A stretch of DNA of 16,535 nt from NCBI GenBank assembly GCA_903845315.1, contig CAIMWY010000394.1, forward strand, positions 1-16,535, given 5' to 3'. Made by a program: the position numbers and the translations under genes. The notes under the pieces were generated by a model. It ran no database searches, had not been told where the DNA came from, and saw nothing but the letters and a program-made list of their open reading frames with translations. How positions within the stretch are numbered: position 1 is the stretch's first letter; every line of letters starts with the position of its first letter. Of this stretch, positions 8,335 to 15,869 are shown one piece after another. Source of the stretch: an uncultured Burkholderiales bacterium (GTDB taxonomy: Bacteria; Pseudomonadota; Gammaproteobacteria; Burkholderiales; Burkholderiaceae).

Positions 8335-9201
8335 ATGCTTACACACCGCGACGCAGACCCCGCATTTCAGTCCCCCGCACTCGCTTGCGACGCCCATTTC
8401 CATGTTTTTGGGCCAGCTGAACGCTACCCCTACGCGGGTGGTTTGCGGTACAAGCCACCCGTTGCTGAACTGAACGATTATTTGGGCCTGGCAGAGTTGC
8501 TGGGCATCAAACGTTTCGTCTTTGTGCAGCCTTCAGCCTATGGCCGTGACAACAGCTGCATGTTTGACACCATGCGTCAAATGGACGCCTCGTTGCGACG
8601 TGCCATCGTGGATGTGGACGAGCACATTTCTGATGCCGAGCTCGCCACCATGAACGAGTTGGGCGTACGCGGTGTGCGCATCAACGTGTCACCGGTTCAC
8701 CCGTATGAAGAAGGTCTGCTTGAGCGCATGCAACCGCGCATTCAGCGCCTGGATGCACGCTGCGCTGAACTCGGCTGGCACCTCGACTTTTTGTTACCCG
8801 GATGGTTAACGCATCAAATGCTGCCTACTTTGGCCAAACTCAAGGTTGACCACAGCTTGGCGCACATGGGCATGTTCTTAGGGGCGCAAGGCCCACAACA
8901 AGACGGTTTTGTGCAATTGCTCGATTTATTAAAAAACGGCACTGGCAAAACTTGGGTCAAATTCACGGGTACGTATCGCATGGGTACAGCCCCCACATTT
9001 GCCGACGCACGACCCATGGCCCAGGCCATCTTGGGGGTGGCGGCAGACCGTGTGATCTGGGGCAGCGACTACCCCCATCTGTCGTTTGCCGACAAAGTGG
9101 GCTCAGTGGCCTTGTTCAACTTGCTCAAAGACTGGGCGCCCGATGCCGCCATACGGCAAAAAATTCTTCAAGACAATCCCGCCCGACTGTTTGGCTTTTA
9201 A
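8335..9201 (+). CDS. Amidohydrolase-2 family hydrolase (LigI/PDC-hydrolase-like)
   Basis: This is a 288-residue TIM-barrel amidohydrolase (COG3618 type). It shows CDAHFHVFGP with His21 and His23, LAHMG with His177, and WGSDYPH with Asp245. These correspond in order to the active-site His-x-His, His and Asp of 2-pyrone-4,6-dicarboxylate hydrolase LigI; the 68-residue spacing between the last two is the same as I recall for LigI. LigI has HMGR at the third site and here it is HMGM, so a substrate-carboxylate arginine is probably missing and the substrate may differ. Known relatives hydrolyse lactones of carboxylic acids. ATG 8335 follows the aldolase stop by 5 nt; an in-frame TTG at 8317 is an alternative start. 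Neither has a strong Shine-Dalgarno, which suggests coupling to the aldolase. Confidence 0.85.
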   Translation: MLTHRDADPAFQSPALACDAHFHVFGPAERYPYAGGLRYKPPVAELNDYLGLAELLGIKRFVFVQPSAYGRDNSCMFDTMRQMDASLRRAIVDVDEHISDAELATMNELGVRGVRINVSPVHPYEEGLLERMQPRIQRLDARCAELGWHLDFLLPGWLTHQMLPTLAKLKVDHSLAHMGMFLGAQGPQQDGFVQLLDLLKNGTGKTWVKFTGTYRMGTAPTFADARPMAQAILGVAADRVIWGSDYPHLSFADKVGSVALFNLLKDWAPDAAIRQKILQDNPARLFGF

Positions 9202-9210
9202 GGACGAGGC

Positions 9211-10626
9211 ATGAGCACAGATGTATTGGTTGTAGGTGGCGGCAATGCTGCCTTGTGCGCAGCACTGATGGCTGCCGAAGCCGGGGCCAGCGTGACTTTG
9301 CTGGAAGCTGCCCCAAAAGAATGGCGTGGCGGCAACTCCATGCACACCCGCAACTTGCGCTGCATGCACGATGCACCGCAAGACGTGCTGGTCGAGGCCT
9401 ACCCCGAAGAAGAGTATTGGCAAGACTTGCTCAAAGTCACCGGTGGCATCACCAACGAGAAACTCGCCCGATTGGTCATTCGCGCCTCCTCCAACTGCCG
9501 CGACTGGATGCGCCAACATGGCGTGCACTTTCAACCGCCCCTCTCTGGCACGCTGCATGTGGCACGTACCAACGCTTTCTTCATGGGCGGAGGCAAAGCC
9601 CTGGTCAACGCCTACTTTCGCAGCGCAGAGCAATTGGGCGTGCAAGTGCGCTACAACGCACCCGTCGACCACATCGAGATTGAAGAGGGGCGTTTTGTGG
9701 CGGCTTATGTGGGCCAGGAACGCATCACGGCTAAATCCTGTGTACTAGCTTGCGGCGGCTTTGAATCCAACCGTGAGTGGCTGCGCGAAGCCTGGGGTCA
9801 AAACGAATGGGGCGAGTGGACCGCGGACAACTTTTTGGTCCGTGGCACCCGCTACAACCAAGGCCTCATGATCAAAGACCTCATGGCCCATGGCGCTGAC
9901 ATGATTGGCGACAAAACCCAAGCCCACATGGTGGCCATTGATGCGCGCGCGCCCGAATACGACGGCGGCATTTGCACCCGCCTGGACTGCGTGTCGCTGG
10001 GTGTGGTGCTGAACCAAGAAGGCAAACGCTTCTATGACGAAGGCGAAGACTTCTGGCCCAAGCGCTACGCCATCTGGGGCCGCCTGGTGGCGCTGCAACC
10101 TGGGCAAATTGGCTACACCATCATCGACAGCAAAGCCATTGGCCGCTTCATGCCGCCAGTGTTTGACGGCATACAAGCCGACACCCTGCCCGAACTGGCT
10201 GCCCTGTTAGGGCTGCCCGTGGACACCTTCATGCACACCATCACCGAATTCAACCAAGCCTGCCGCGTCGGCACCTTTGACCACAACGTGCAAGACGATT
10301 GCCACACCGAAGGCATCACCCCGGCCAAAACACATTGGGCGCGCCCCATCGACACCGGCCCCTTCTACGGCTACGCCCTGCGCCCTGGCATCACCTTCAC
10401 GTATCTAGGTCTCAAAACCGACGAGACGGCAGCGGTGCGTTTCCAAGACCAACCCAGCGAGAACTTGTTTGCCGCAGGCGAAATCATGTCCGGCAATGTG
10501 CTGGGCAAAGGCTACACCGCTGGTGTTGGCATGTCGATTGGCACTGCCTTTGGTCGGATCGCAGGCAGCAATGCGGCGCGCGCGGCTCTCGGCCACACAC
10601 AAGGGGCAGACCATGCAAACGCTTGA
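9211..10626 (+). CDS. tcuA: FAD-dependent tricarballylate dehydrogenase-like protein
   Basis: The 471-residue flavoprotein belongs to the fumarate reductase/succinate dehydrogenase flavoprotein family. [12 protein letters not shown] (7-18) with Glu33 forms the N-terminal dinucleotide fold. [18 protein letters not shown] (from 421) is the C-terminal FAD segment. The pattern [25 protein letters not shown] is typical of TcuA. TcuA oxidises tricarballylate to cis-aconitate in Salmonella, passing electrons to TcuB. A GGACGAGG ribosome-binding region precedes ATG 9211. The gene overlaps tcuB by 14 nt, so the pair is probably co-translated. Precise substrate remains inferred: related flavoproteins oxidise or reduce other carboxylates, and the neighbours here are not those of the Salmonella tcu operon. 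Confidence 0.88.
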   Translation: MSTDVLVVGGGNAALCAALMAAEAGASVTLLEAAPKEWRGGNSMHTRNLRCMHDAPQDVLVEAYPEEEYWQDLLKVTGGITNEKLARLVIRASSNCRDWMRQHGVHFQPPLSGTLHVARTNAFFMGGGKALVNAYFRSAEQLGVQVRYNAPVDHIEIEEGRFVAAYVGQERITAKSCVLACGGFESNREWLREAWGQNEWGEWTADNFLVRGTRYNQGLMIKDLMAHGADMIGDKTQAHMVAIDARAPEYDGGICTRLDCVSLGVVLNQEGKRFYDEGEDFWPKRYAIWGRLVALQPGQIGYTIIDSKAIGRFMPPVFDGIQADTLPELAALLGLPVDTFMHTITEFNQACRVGTFDHNVQDDCHTEGITPAKTHWARPIDTGPFYGYALRPGITFTYLGLKTDETAAVRFQDQPSENLFAAGEIMSGNVLGKGYTAGVGMSIGTAFGRIAGSNAARAALGHTQGADHANA

Positions 10627-11785
10627 AGCCCTGACCCAAGAAGCACGCGCCTTGGCGCAAGGTGCATTGCCCCTGTCTACTGCTGAAGCCGAAGTGGCGC
10701 GACAGCTGCAAATCTGCAATGCCTGCCGTTACTGCGAAGGCTTTTGTGCAGTCTTCCCCGCCATGACGCGGCGACTTGAATTTGGCAAAGCCGATGTGCA
10801 TTACCTGGCCAACCTGTGCCACAACTGTGGCGCTTGTTTGCACGCTTGCCAATATGCGCCGCCCCATGTGTTTGCGGTCAATGTGCCGCAATCGATGGCC
10901 CAGTTGCGTGGCCAAACCTACACCGACTATGCCTGGCCACCTGCGTTGGGGGCGCTGTACCAGCGCAACGGTCTCACGCTGTCTCTGGCGCTAGCATTTG
11001 GCTTGACCTTGTTCTTGCTGCTGGCCTTGCAGTTCAACGGCACGCTGTTTGCCCAAAATCTAGGCGGTAACTTCTACAGAATCTTTCCGCACAACCTTTT
11101 GGTGAGCCTGTTTGCACCTGTCCTCTTGTTTGCAGCACTGGCCTTGAGTCTGGGTGTACGGCGTTTCTGGCGTGAAATCACCCCCGCCACCACTGGCGCT
11201 GCACTCACACCGCCTGCAACGGCAGAAGCAGCGCACGACGCGCTGCGTCTGACCTATTTGGACGGTGGACATGGCAAAGGCTGCAACAACGAAGACGACG
11301 CGTTCAGCCTGTCGCGCCAACGCGCGCACCATTTGACCTTTTACGGTTTCATGCTCTGCTTTGCAGCCACCAGCGTGGGCACGCTCTACCACTATGCGCT
11401 GGGCTGGCAAGCGCCGTATGACTTGCCCAGCTTGCCCAAAGTTTTAGGCGCGGTGGGTGGCGTGAGTTTGCTGCTGGGCACCATGGGTTTGTTCAAGCTC
11501 AAATGGCAACGTCACCCCATGCACGGGGACGCGGCACAAAAACCCATGGACTATGGCTTCATCGGCTTATTGTTTTTCACCAGCCTCACCGGACTGGCCT
11601 TGTGGCTGGCCCGTGGTAGTGACGCCTTACCGGCCTTGCTGGCTGCGCACTTAGGCGTGGTGATGGCCTTGTTTGCCACCCTGCCCTACGGTAAGTTTGC
11701 GCATGGCGTGTTTCGCACCGCTGCGCTGCTGCGTTATGCCGTGGAAAAGCGCCAACCCAAAACCCTTGGCCTGAGCAGCGAGTAA
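10613..11785 (+). CDS. tcuB: TcuB/CitB-type Fe-S membrane protein, electron carrier for TcuA
   Basis: The 390-residue protein has an N-terminal ferredoxin-like part with two cysteine clusters, C35-x2-C38-x2-C41-x3-C45 and C69-x2-C72-x2-C75-x3-C79, enough for two [4Fe-4S] centres. Several hydrophobic segments follow, starting at about 121-143 and 162-182, six in all, with histidines such as those in [12 protein letters not shown] and GTLYHYALG that could bind haem. Known role of TcuB: reoxidise TcuA flavin and deliver electrons to the respiratory chain at the inner membrane. I chose ATG 10613 because AAGGGG (10601-10606) sits 6 nt upstream; a longer in-frame opening from 10469 would lie within tcuA and encodes no family sequence. 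A weak hairpin without a T-run (11790-11804) follows the stop. Confidence 0.9.
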   Translation: MQTLEALTQEARALAQGALPLSTAEAEVARQLQICNACRYCEGFCAVFPAMTRRLEFGKADVHYLANLCHNCGACLHACQYAPPHVFAVNVPQSMAQLRGQTYTDYAWPPALGALYQRNGLTLSLALAFGLTLFLLLALQFNGTLFAQNLGGNFYRIFPHNLLVSLFAPVLLFAALALSLGVRRFWREITPATTGAALTPPATAEAAHDALRLTYLDGGHGKGCNNEDDAFSLSRQRAHHLTFYGFMLCFAATSVGTLYHYALGWQAPYDLPSLPKVLGAVGGVSLLLGTMGLFKLKWQRHPMHGDAAQKPMDYGFIGLLFFTSLTGLALWLARGSDALPALLAAHLGVVMALFATLPYGKFAHGVFRTAALLRYAVEKRQPKTLGLSSE

Positions 11786-11836
11786 GCTCTGGGCTGTTGG
11801 CCCATGACACTGTGAAACACCGTCACGAAAGCTTTT

Positions 11837-12811
11837 ATGAACACCACCGCCCTTTGCCACCTCCGTCTTTGCTTGCTCGGCAGCCTACTGGCCTTGTCGG
11901 CAACGGCGCAAGACTTTCCGCCCAAAAAATCTATCACCATGGTGGTGGGCTTTGCAGCCGGTGGGGCTGCTGACACATCTGCACGCATCATCGCCAAGAA
12001 GTTGGGCGAGAACATTGGCGCTTCGGTGGTCATCGACAACAAGGGCGGCGCCGGTGGCAACATCGCCCATCACTACACAGCCACAGGCCCCACCGATGGC
12101 AGCGTGATTTTGTTTGGTTCTGTTGGCCCGCTCACCATTGCTCCGCATTTGGTCAAGTTGCCTTATGACCCGGTCAAAGACTTGGCGCCTATCACCATGG
12201 GTGTGAACTTTCCCAACGTGCTGGTGGTCCATGCCGGCATGGGCATCAAAACCTTTGCCGACTACATTGCCTTTGCCAAGAAGAACCCCGGCAAGCTCGA
12301 CTACGCGTCTACTGGCCCAGGCTCGGCATCTCACTTGGCGGGTGAACTGTTAGACGACATGGCCAAAATTGAAACCGTCCACGTGCCCTACAAAGGCGGC
12401 GCTCCTGCCTTGCAAGACTTGCTCGGTGGTCGCGTAGCGGCCTACTTCTCCACCTACTCCACCTCACAGGCCTACATCGACAACGGCAAGCTGATTCCCT
12501 TGGCCAGCACCGGGGCGCAACGCCTGCGTTCTTTGCCCAACATTCCCACCATTGCAGAGTCCGGCTACCCAGGTTTCAGTGCCACCAACTGGTACGCCTT
12601 TGTGGCCTCATCCAAAGTGCCCACGGCCATCTTGGACCGCTGGAATGTGGAATTGGTCAAAGTGCTGAAATCCCCCGATGTGGTGGAGCAACTCAACAGC
12701 CATGGCCTGACCCCGCTGCCAGGCAACCGCAATGAACTGGCCGTCTACATGGCCAAAGAAACCGCCACTTGGGGCCGCGTGATTCGCGAACGCAAGATCA
12801 CCGCCGAGTAA
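11837..12811 (+). CDS. Bug/TctC-family periplasmic receptor (third copy)
   Basis: The 324-residue protein has a signal peptide ending ATA|Q at residue 24. The mature sequence begins DFPPKKSITMVVGFAAGGAADTSARIIAKKLGE and continues with TGPTDGSVILFGS, HVPYKGGAPALQDLLGGRV and WYAFVASSKVPT, all family landmarks. It should bind a carboxylate in the periplasm. It follows tcuB after 51 nt, the place where an uptake function belongs; in Salmonella that function is the MFS protein TcuC, so a tripartite system may replace it here. No ribosome-binding site stands out (GAAAGC). It differs enough from the two other Bug proteins in the window that these are not recent duplicates. Confidence 0.88.
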   Translation: MNTTALCHLRLCLLGSLLALSATAQDFPPKKSITMVVGFAAGGAADTSARIIAKKLGENIGASVVIDNKGGAGGNIAHHYTATGPTDGSVILFGSVGPLTIAPHLVKLPYDPVKDLAPITMGVNFPNVLVVHAGMGIKTFADYIAFAKKNPGKLDYASTGPGSASHLAGELLDDMAKIETVHVPYKGGAPALQDLLGGRVAAYFSTYSTSQAYIDNGKLIPLASTGAQRLRSLPNIPTIAESGYPGFSATNWYAFVASSKVPTAILDRWNVELVKVLKSPDVVEQLNSHGLTPLPGNRNELAVYMAKETATWGRVIRERKITAE

Positions 12812-12851
12812 TTGACTCAACCCGCTCTCGCACAACAAACAGAGACACGCC

Positions 12852-13655
12852 ATGAACCACCGTAGTTTTTTTGCCCCTTCGTTGACGCGTCGGCTCGCTT
12901 TGGCGGGTCTTGGCCTGTTCGTCTTTGCAGCCCAAGTCGTGCAAGCCGCGGAAATTCGCGTCATCACCTCAGGCGCCTTCACCGAAGCCTACAAGCAACT
13001 GGTGCCCATGTATGAACAGGCCTCAGGCAACAAAGTCATCAGCTCTTTCGGCGCTTCAGTGGGCAATGCACCTGACTCCATTCCCAGCCGTTTCGCACGT
13101 GCCGAAAAGTTTGATCTGGTGATCTTGTCCGAAGGTGGCTTAGAAGCTTTGATGGCCCAAGGGAAATTGGTCAAAGGCAGCCGCGTTGACTTGGCACGTT
13201 CACAGATTGGCGTGGCCGTGCGCAAAGGCACACCCAAGCCCGACATCAGCACCGTTGAGGCGTTGAAGAAAACTTTGCTCGAAGCCAAATCCATCGCCTA
13301 CTCAGCCAGCGCCAGTGGCACCTATTTGTCGACTGAAATGTTCCCTAAGCTGGGTATCGCTGATCAAATGAAAGTCACCGCCAAACGCATCATGAGCGAG
13401 CGCGTAGGCGCGGTGGTGGCGCGGGGCGATGCGGAACTCGGCTTTCAGCAAGTGAGCGAGCTGATCTATTTCAAAGAACTCGACTTCGTGGGCACCTTGC
13501 CCGATGCGGTGCAACAAACCATCTTCTTCTCGTCCGCCTTGGTCGACGGCTCGCAAGAGCAAGAAGCGGCGAAGCACTTGGTGCGTTTTCTGACCTCGCC
13601 CTCGGTGGCCAAACTGGTCCGTGACACGGGCCTCGACCCTGCCACCAGCCGCTGA
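12852..13655 (+). CDS. ModA-like periplasmic substrate-binding protein (SBP_bac_11 type), orphan
   Basis: This is a 267-residue secreted protein. The signal peptide has a basic start (SLTRRLA) and a hydrophobic core at about 15-30, with cleavage probably near VQA|AE at 33. The mature part starts EIRVITSGAFTEAYKQLVPMYEQASGNKV and continues SRFARAEKFDLVILSEGGLEALMAQGKLV. This is the layout of molybdate-binding ModA and its relatives. No modB or modC permease gene is next to it, and the neighbours are carboxylate-catabolic genes, so an organic anion ligand is as plausible as molybdate. AGAGAC precedes ATG 12852. The stop lies inside a small tandem duplication (13647-13667). Function beyond ligand binding is not determined. 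Confidence 0.78.
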   Translation: MNHRSFFAPSLTRRLALAGLGLFVFAAQVVQAAEIRVITSGAFTEAYKQLVPMYEQASGNKVISSFGASVGNAPDSIPSRFARAEKFDLVILSEGGLEALMAQGKLVKGSRVDLARSQIGVAVRKGTPKPDISTVEALKKTLLEAKSIAYSASASGTYLSTEMFPKLGIADQMKVTAKRIMSERVGAVVARGDAELGFQQVSELIYFKELDFVGTLPDAVQQTIFFSSALVDGSQEQEAAKHLVRFLTSPSVAKLVRDTGLDPATSR

Positions 13656-13677
13656 AGTAGCCGCTGATAATTGGGGC

Positions 13678-14604
13678 ATGACCAAGACCCCATCTTCTCC
13701 CGCGATTCCCCCACGCCCAACACCTCTGAAAGGGGTGCGTATTCTCAGCCTGGCCCTCAACTTGCCCGGGCCTGCAGCGCTCATGCGCTTGCGCGGCATG
13801 GGTGCCCGCTGTACCAAGCTCGAGCCCGTGGCCCCAGCCGGAAGCGCCACGGTCGACCCCATGGGACAGTACAAACCGGCCGCCTATGAAACCATGCACC
13901 AAGGTGTTCAGGTGGTGCATGCCGACTTAAAGACAGCTCCCGGCCAAGCCATCTTGCACAAGCGCTTGGCACGCACGGATGTGCTGATCACCTCGTTTCG
14001 CCCCTCTGCACTCAACAAACTTGGGCTTGGCTGGACTGCGCTGCACCGCCAGTACCCCGCCCTGTGCATGGTCAGCGTGGTGGGGGCGTCCGGCGCACGG
14101 GCGGATGAACCAGGACACGACCTGACCTATTTGGCTGAGAACGGCTTGGTCAATGGCTTGGATATGCCGCCCACGTTGTATGCAGACATGGGTGGCTCGC
14201 TCTTGACCACCGAGGCTGTGTTGCAAGCCCTGCTGATGCGCCAACGCCCAGGGCGTGGAGTTGGTCGCGGTGTGTTTCAAGAAGTTGCCTTGAGCGATGC
14301 AGCATGCTATTTGGCCCTGCCGCGTACTTGGGGCTTGACCACGCTAAAAGGTGACGTGGGCGGCGCTCATGGCGGATACCGCGTTTACGCCTGCAAAAAT
14401 GGCCGCGTGGCGGTGGCCGCCCTAGAACCACACTTTGCAGCGCGCTTGTGTGACGCGGCGGGTCTGCCCAATAACGCGGCAGACCTTATACGAAAAGCCA
14501 GCATCCATCAAGCATTGGCCGCATTCTTTGCCAATCAAACACGCCAGCAGTTAGAGCGTTTGGCACGAGCCAAAGACATTCCCTTGCACACGTTGCCGCG
14601 CTAA
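13678..14604 (+). CDS. CaiB/BaiF (class III) CoA-transferase family protein, short AMACR-like form
   Basis: The 308-residue protein begins with the family motif LKGVRILSLALNLPGPAALMRLRGMGARCTKLEP. It carries GHDLTYLAENGLV with the catalytic-type Asp148, matching the GHDINYLA segment of alpha-methylacyl-CoA racemases. Members either transfer CoA between acids through an aspartyl-CoA intermediate or racemise 2-methylacyl-CoAs. At 308 residues it is shorter than usual for CoA-transferases (about 380-400) and nearer the racemase-type proteins; the C-terminal part looks curtailed. ATG 13678 follows the binding-protein stop by 22 nt with only a weak TTGGGG before it; in-frame reading is open upstream to 13621. 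It is the last gene of the plus-strand run and converges on the HIBCH-like gene. Confidence 0.82.
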   Translation: MTKTPSSPAIPPRPTPLKGVRILSLALNLPGPAALMRLRGMGARCTKLEPVAPAGSATVDPMGQYKPAAYETMHQGVQVVHADLKTAPGQAILHKRLARTDVLITSFRPSALNKLGLGWTALHRQYPALCMVSVVGASGARADEPGHDLTYLAENGLVNGLDMPPTLYADMGGSLLTTEAVLQALLMRQRPGRGVGRGVFQEVALSDAACYLALPRTWGLTTLKGDVGGAHGGYRVYACKNGRVAVAALEPHFAARLCDAAGLPNNAADLIRKASIHQALAAFFANQTRQQLERLARAKDIPLHTLPR

Positions 14605-14629
14605 CGGCTGTGGCGCCACTCAAGCGGGT

Positions 14630-15772
14630 TCAAGCCAAGTCACGCAAGGGGTGGGACTGGGCAGGCCAAGGGCTGACAAAAAACGGGAGCACCATCTCCG
14701 GTGTGACGTCTTCTATGCGTAAAGGCTGCCACTGGGGTTGACGGTCTTTGTCGATCGCCAAGGCACGAATGCCCTCCACGGTTTCACTCTGCGAGCCTCG
14801 ACGGTTCAGGTGTTCGGTATGAAAGCAGCGACGCACCAAGTCGCGCTCCATGCGCAAGTCATCGGCCAAGCTCAATTGCCGGCCTCGGCGAATTTGCTCT
14901 AAGCTGACAGCCAGCATGAGCGGTGAGCGATCCCGCAGTGCCTGCAAGGTCTGGCTAGCCCAACATTCGGATTGCCCTGCAGCCAAATCAGTCAATGAGT
15001 GGACGATGTCACTGACGCAGGGCAACGCAAACACAGTGTCTATCTGCGGATCTTGCCAACTCGGTGAGATGGGATTGGGTAATGCGTTAGCGGCTTGGAT
15101 GCGCGCCACATGTGCATGCATGCCAGCCAACAAAGCCTCTGCACTGTGCCAGCTTGGACTGCTCAAGCTTTGCCACAACTCAGGCAAAAAACCAGAAGGC
15201 ACGCACACATCGGCCAAGCCCACGGCCAATGCATCGGCGCCATGCAACACTTGGCCTGTGAGGGCTAGGTACTCACCACTGTGGCCTGGACAGCGGCTCA
15301 AAAAGTATCCGCCACCCACATCGGGAAACAAACCAATTTGAGTTTCCGGCATGGCCATCAGGGTGCGCTCTGTGACCATGCGCCAAGCCGCGCCCTGGCT
15401 GATGCCCATACCACCGCCCATGACGATGCCGTCCATGAACGCGATGTAGGGCTTGGGGTAGTTTTGAATCAAGTGATTCAGGCTGTATTCCTCAGTGAAA
15501 AAGTCTTCCAGCGATACGTCTCCCGCCAAAGCAGCTTGGTGGAAATAGCGAATGTCGCCACCTGCACAAAAAGTACCAAAAGGTCCTTGCTTGTTGCTGC
15601 CACGCACAGCCACGACCCACACCTGCGGGTCATGCTGCCAGTTGATCAGCACTTGGGTGAGTTCACGCACCATGGCCAATGACAAGGCATTCAGTGCCTG
15701 CGGACGGTTGAGGGTGATCAAACCCACGTGGCCAACACGCTCATGGGATACATCAGATGTGAATGCGTTCAT
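14630..15772 (-). CDS. Enoyl-CoA hydratase/isomerase family, 3-hydroxyisobutyryl-CoA hydrolase-like
   Basis: The 380-residue crotonase-fold protein has VGLITLNRPQALNALS (16-31), the oxyanion-hole segment FCAGGDIRYFH (68-78), DGIVMGGGMGIS (114-125) and MPETQIGLFPDVGGGYFLSR with Glu143 and Asp151. The last two are the catalytic pair described for human 3-hydroxyisobutyryl-CoA hydrolase. Length and the long C-terminal extension also fit that subgroup rather than a 260-residue hydratase. Expected role: thioester hydrolysis in valine catabolism or a related branched acyl-CoA route. It stands alone, between the convergent CaiB-like gene and the typA terminator; no other valine-pathway gene is visible. 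The start at 15772 lacks a clear Shine-Dalgarno. Confidence 0.88.
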   Translation of the reverse strand: MNAFTSDVSHERVGHVGLITLNRPQALNALSLAMVRELTQVLINWQHDPQVWVVAVRGSNKQGPFGTFCAGGDIRYFHQAALAGDVSLEDFFTEEYSLNHLIQNYPKPYIAFMDGIVMGGGMGISQGAAWRMVTERTLMAMPETQIGLFPDVGGGYFLSRCPGHSGEYLALTGQVLHGADALAVGLADVCVPSGFLPELWQSLSSPSWHSAEALLAGMHAHVARIQAANALPNPISPSWQDPQIDTVFALPCVSDIVHSLTDLAAGQSECWASQTLQALRDRSPLMLAVSLEQIRRGRQLSLADDLRMERDLVRRCFHTEHLNRRGSQSETVEGIRALAIDKDRQPQWQPLRIEDVTPEMVLPFFVSPWPAQSHPLRDLA

Positions 15773-15807
15773 ACAACTTACATGGGTCTCAATTGACGAT
15801 GCTTGTG

Positions 15808-15835
15808 AAAAAGCCGAAGGTTCAACCTTCGGCTT
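15808..15835 (-). terminator. Rho-independent terminator of typA
   Basis: A perfect 12-bp inverted repeat (15811-15822 with 15824-15835, core GCCGAAGG...CCTTCGGC) is followed on the minus strand by five T residues (15808-15812). It lies 35 nt after the typA stop in the reading direction of typA and upstream of the HIBCH-like gene, so it separates the two transcripts. Confidence 0.88.
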
Positions 15836-15848
15836 ATCAAAATATCCA

Positions 15849-15863
15849 CACGCTTTGAGCGTG
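15849..15863 (-). other. Small hairpin between typA stop and its terminator
   Basis: CACGCT-TTG-AGCGTG is a 6-bp stem with a 3-nt loop, 6 nt beyond the typA stop codon. It has no T-run of its own. It may stabilise the 3' end of the typA mRNA or be incidental. Confidence 0.3.
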
Positions 15864-15869
15864 CGGCGT

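Noticed and set aside
10469..10612. N-terminal extension of tcuB to an upstream in-frame ATG
   Set aside because: It would overlap tcuA by more than 150 nt, encodes no TcuB-like sequence, and a good ribosome-binding site precedes ATG 10613.
11790..11804. Hairpin TGGGC-TGTTG-GCCCA after tcuB as a terminator
   Set aside because: It is only a 5-bp stem with no T-run, and the downstream Bug gene is in the same direction and close; too weak to call.
14610..14619. Palindrome GTGGCGCCAC in the convergent gap after the CaiB-like gene
   Set aside because: It has ten bases with no loop and no T-tract, and the gap is only 25 nt; likely chance in GC-rich DNA.
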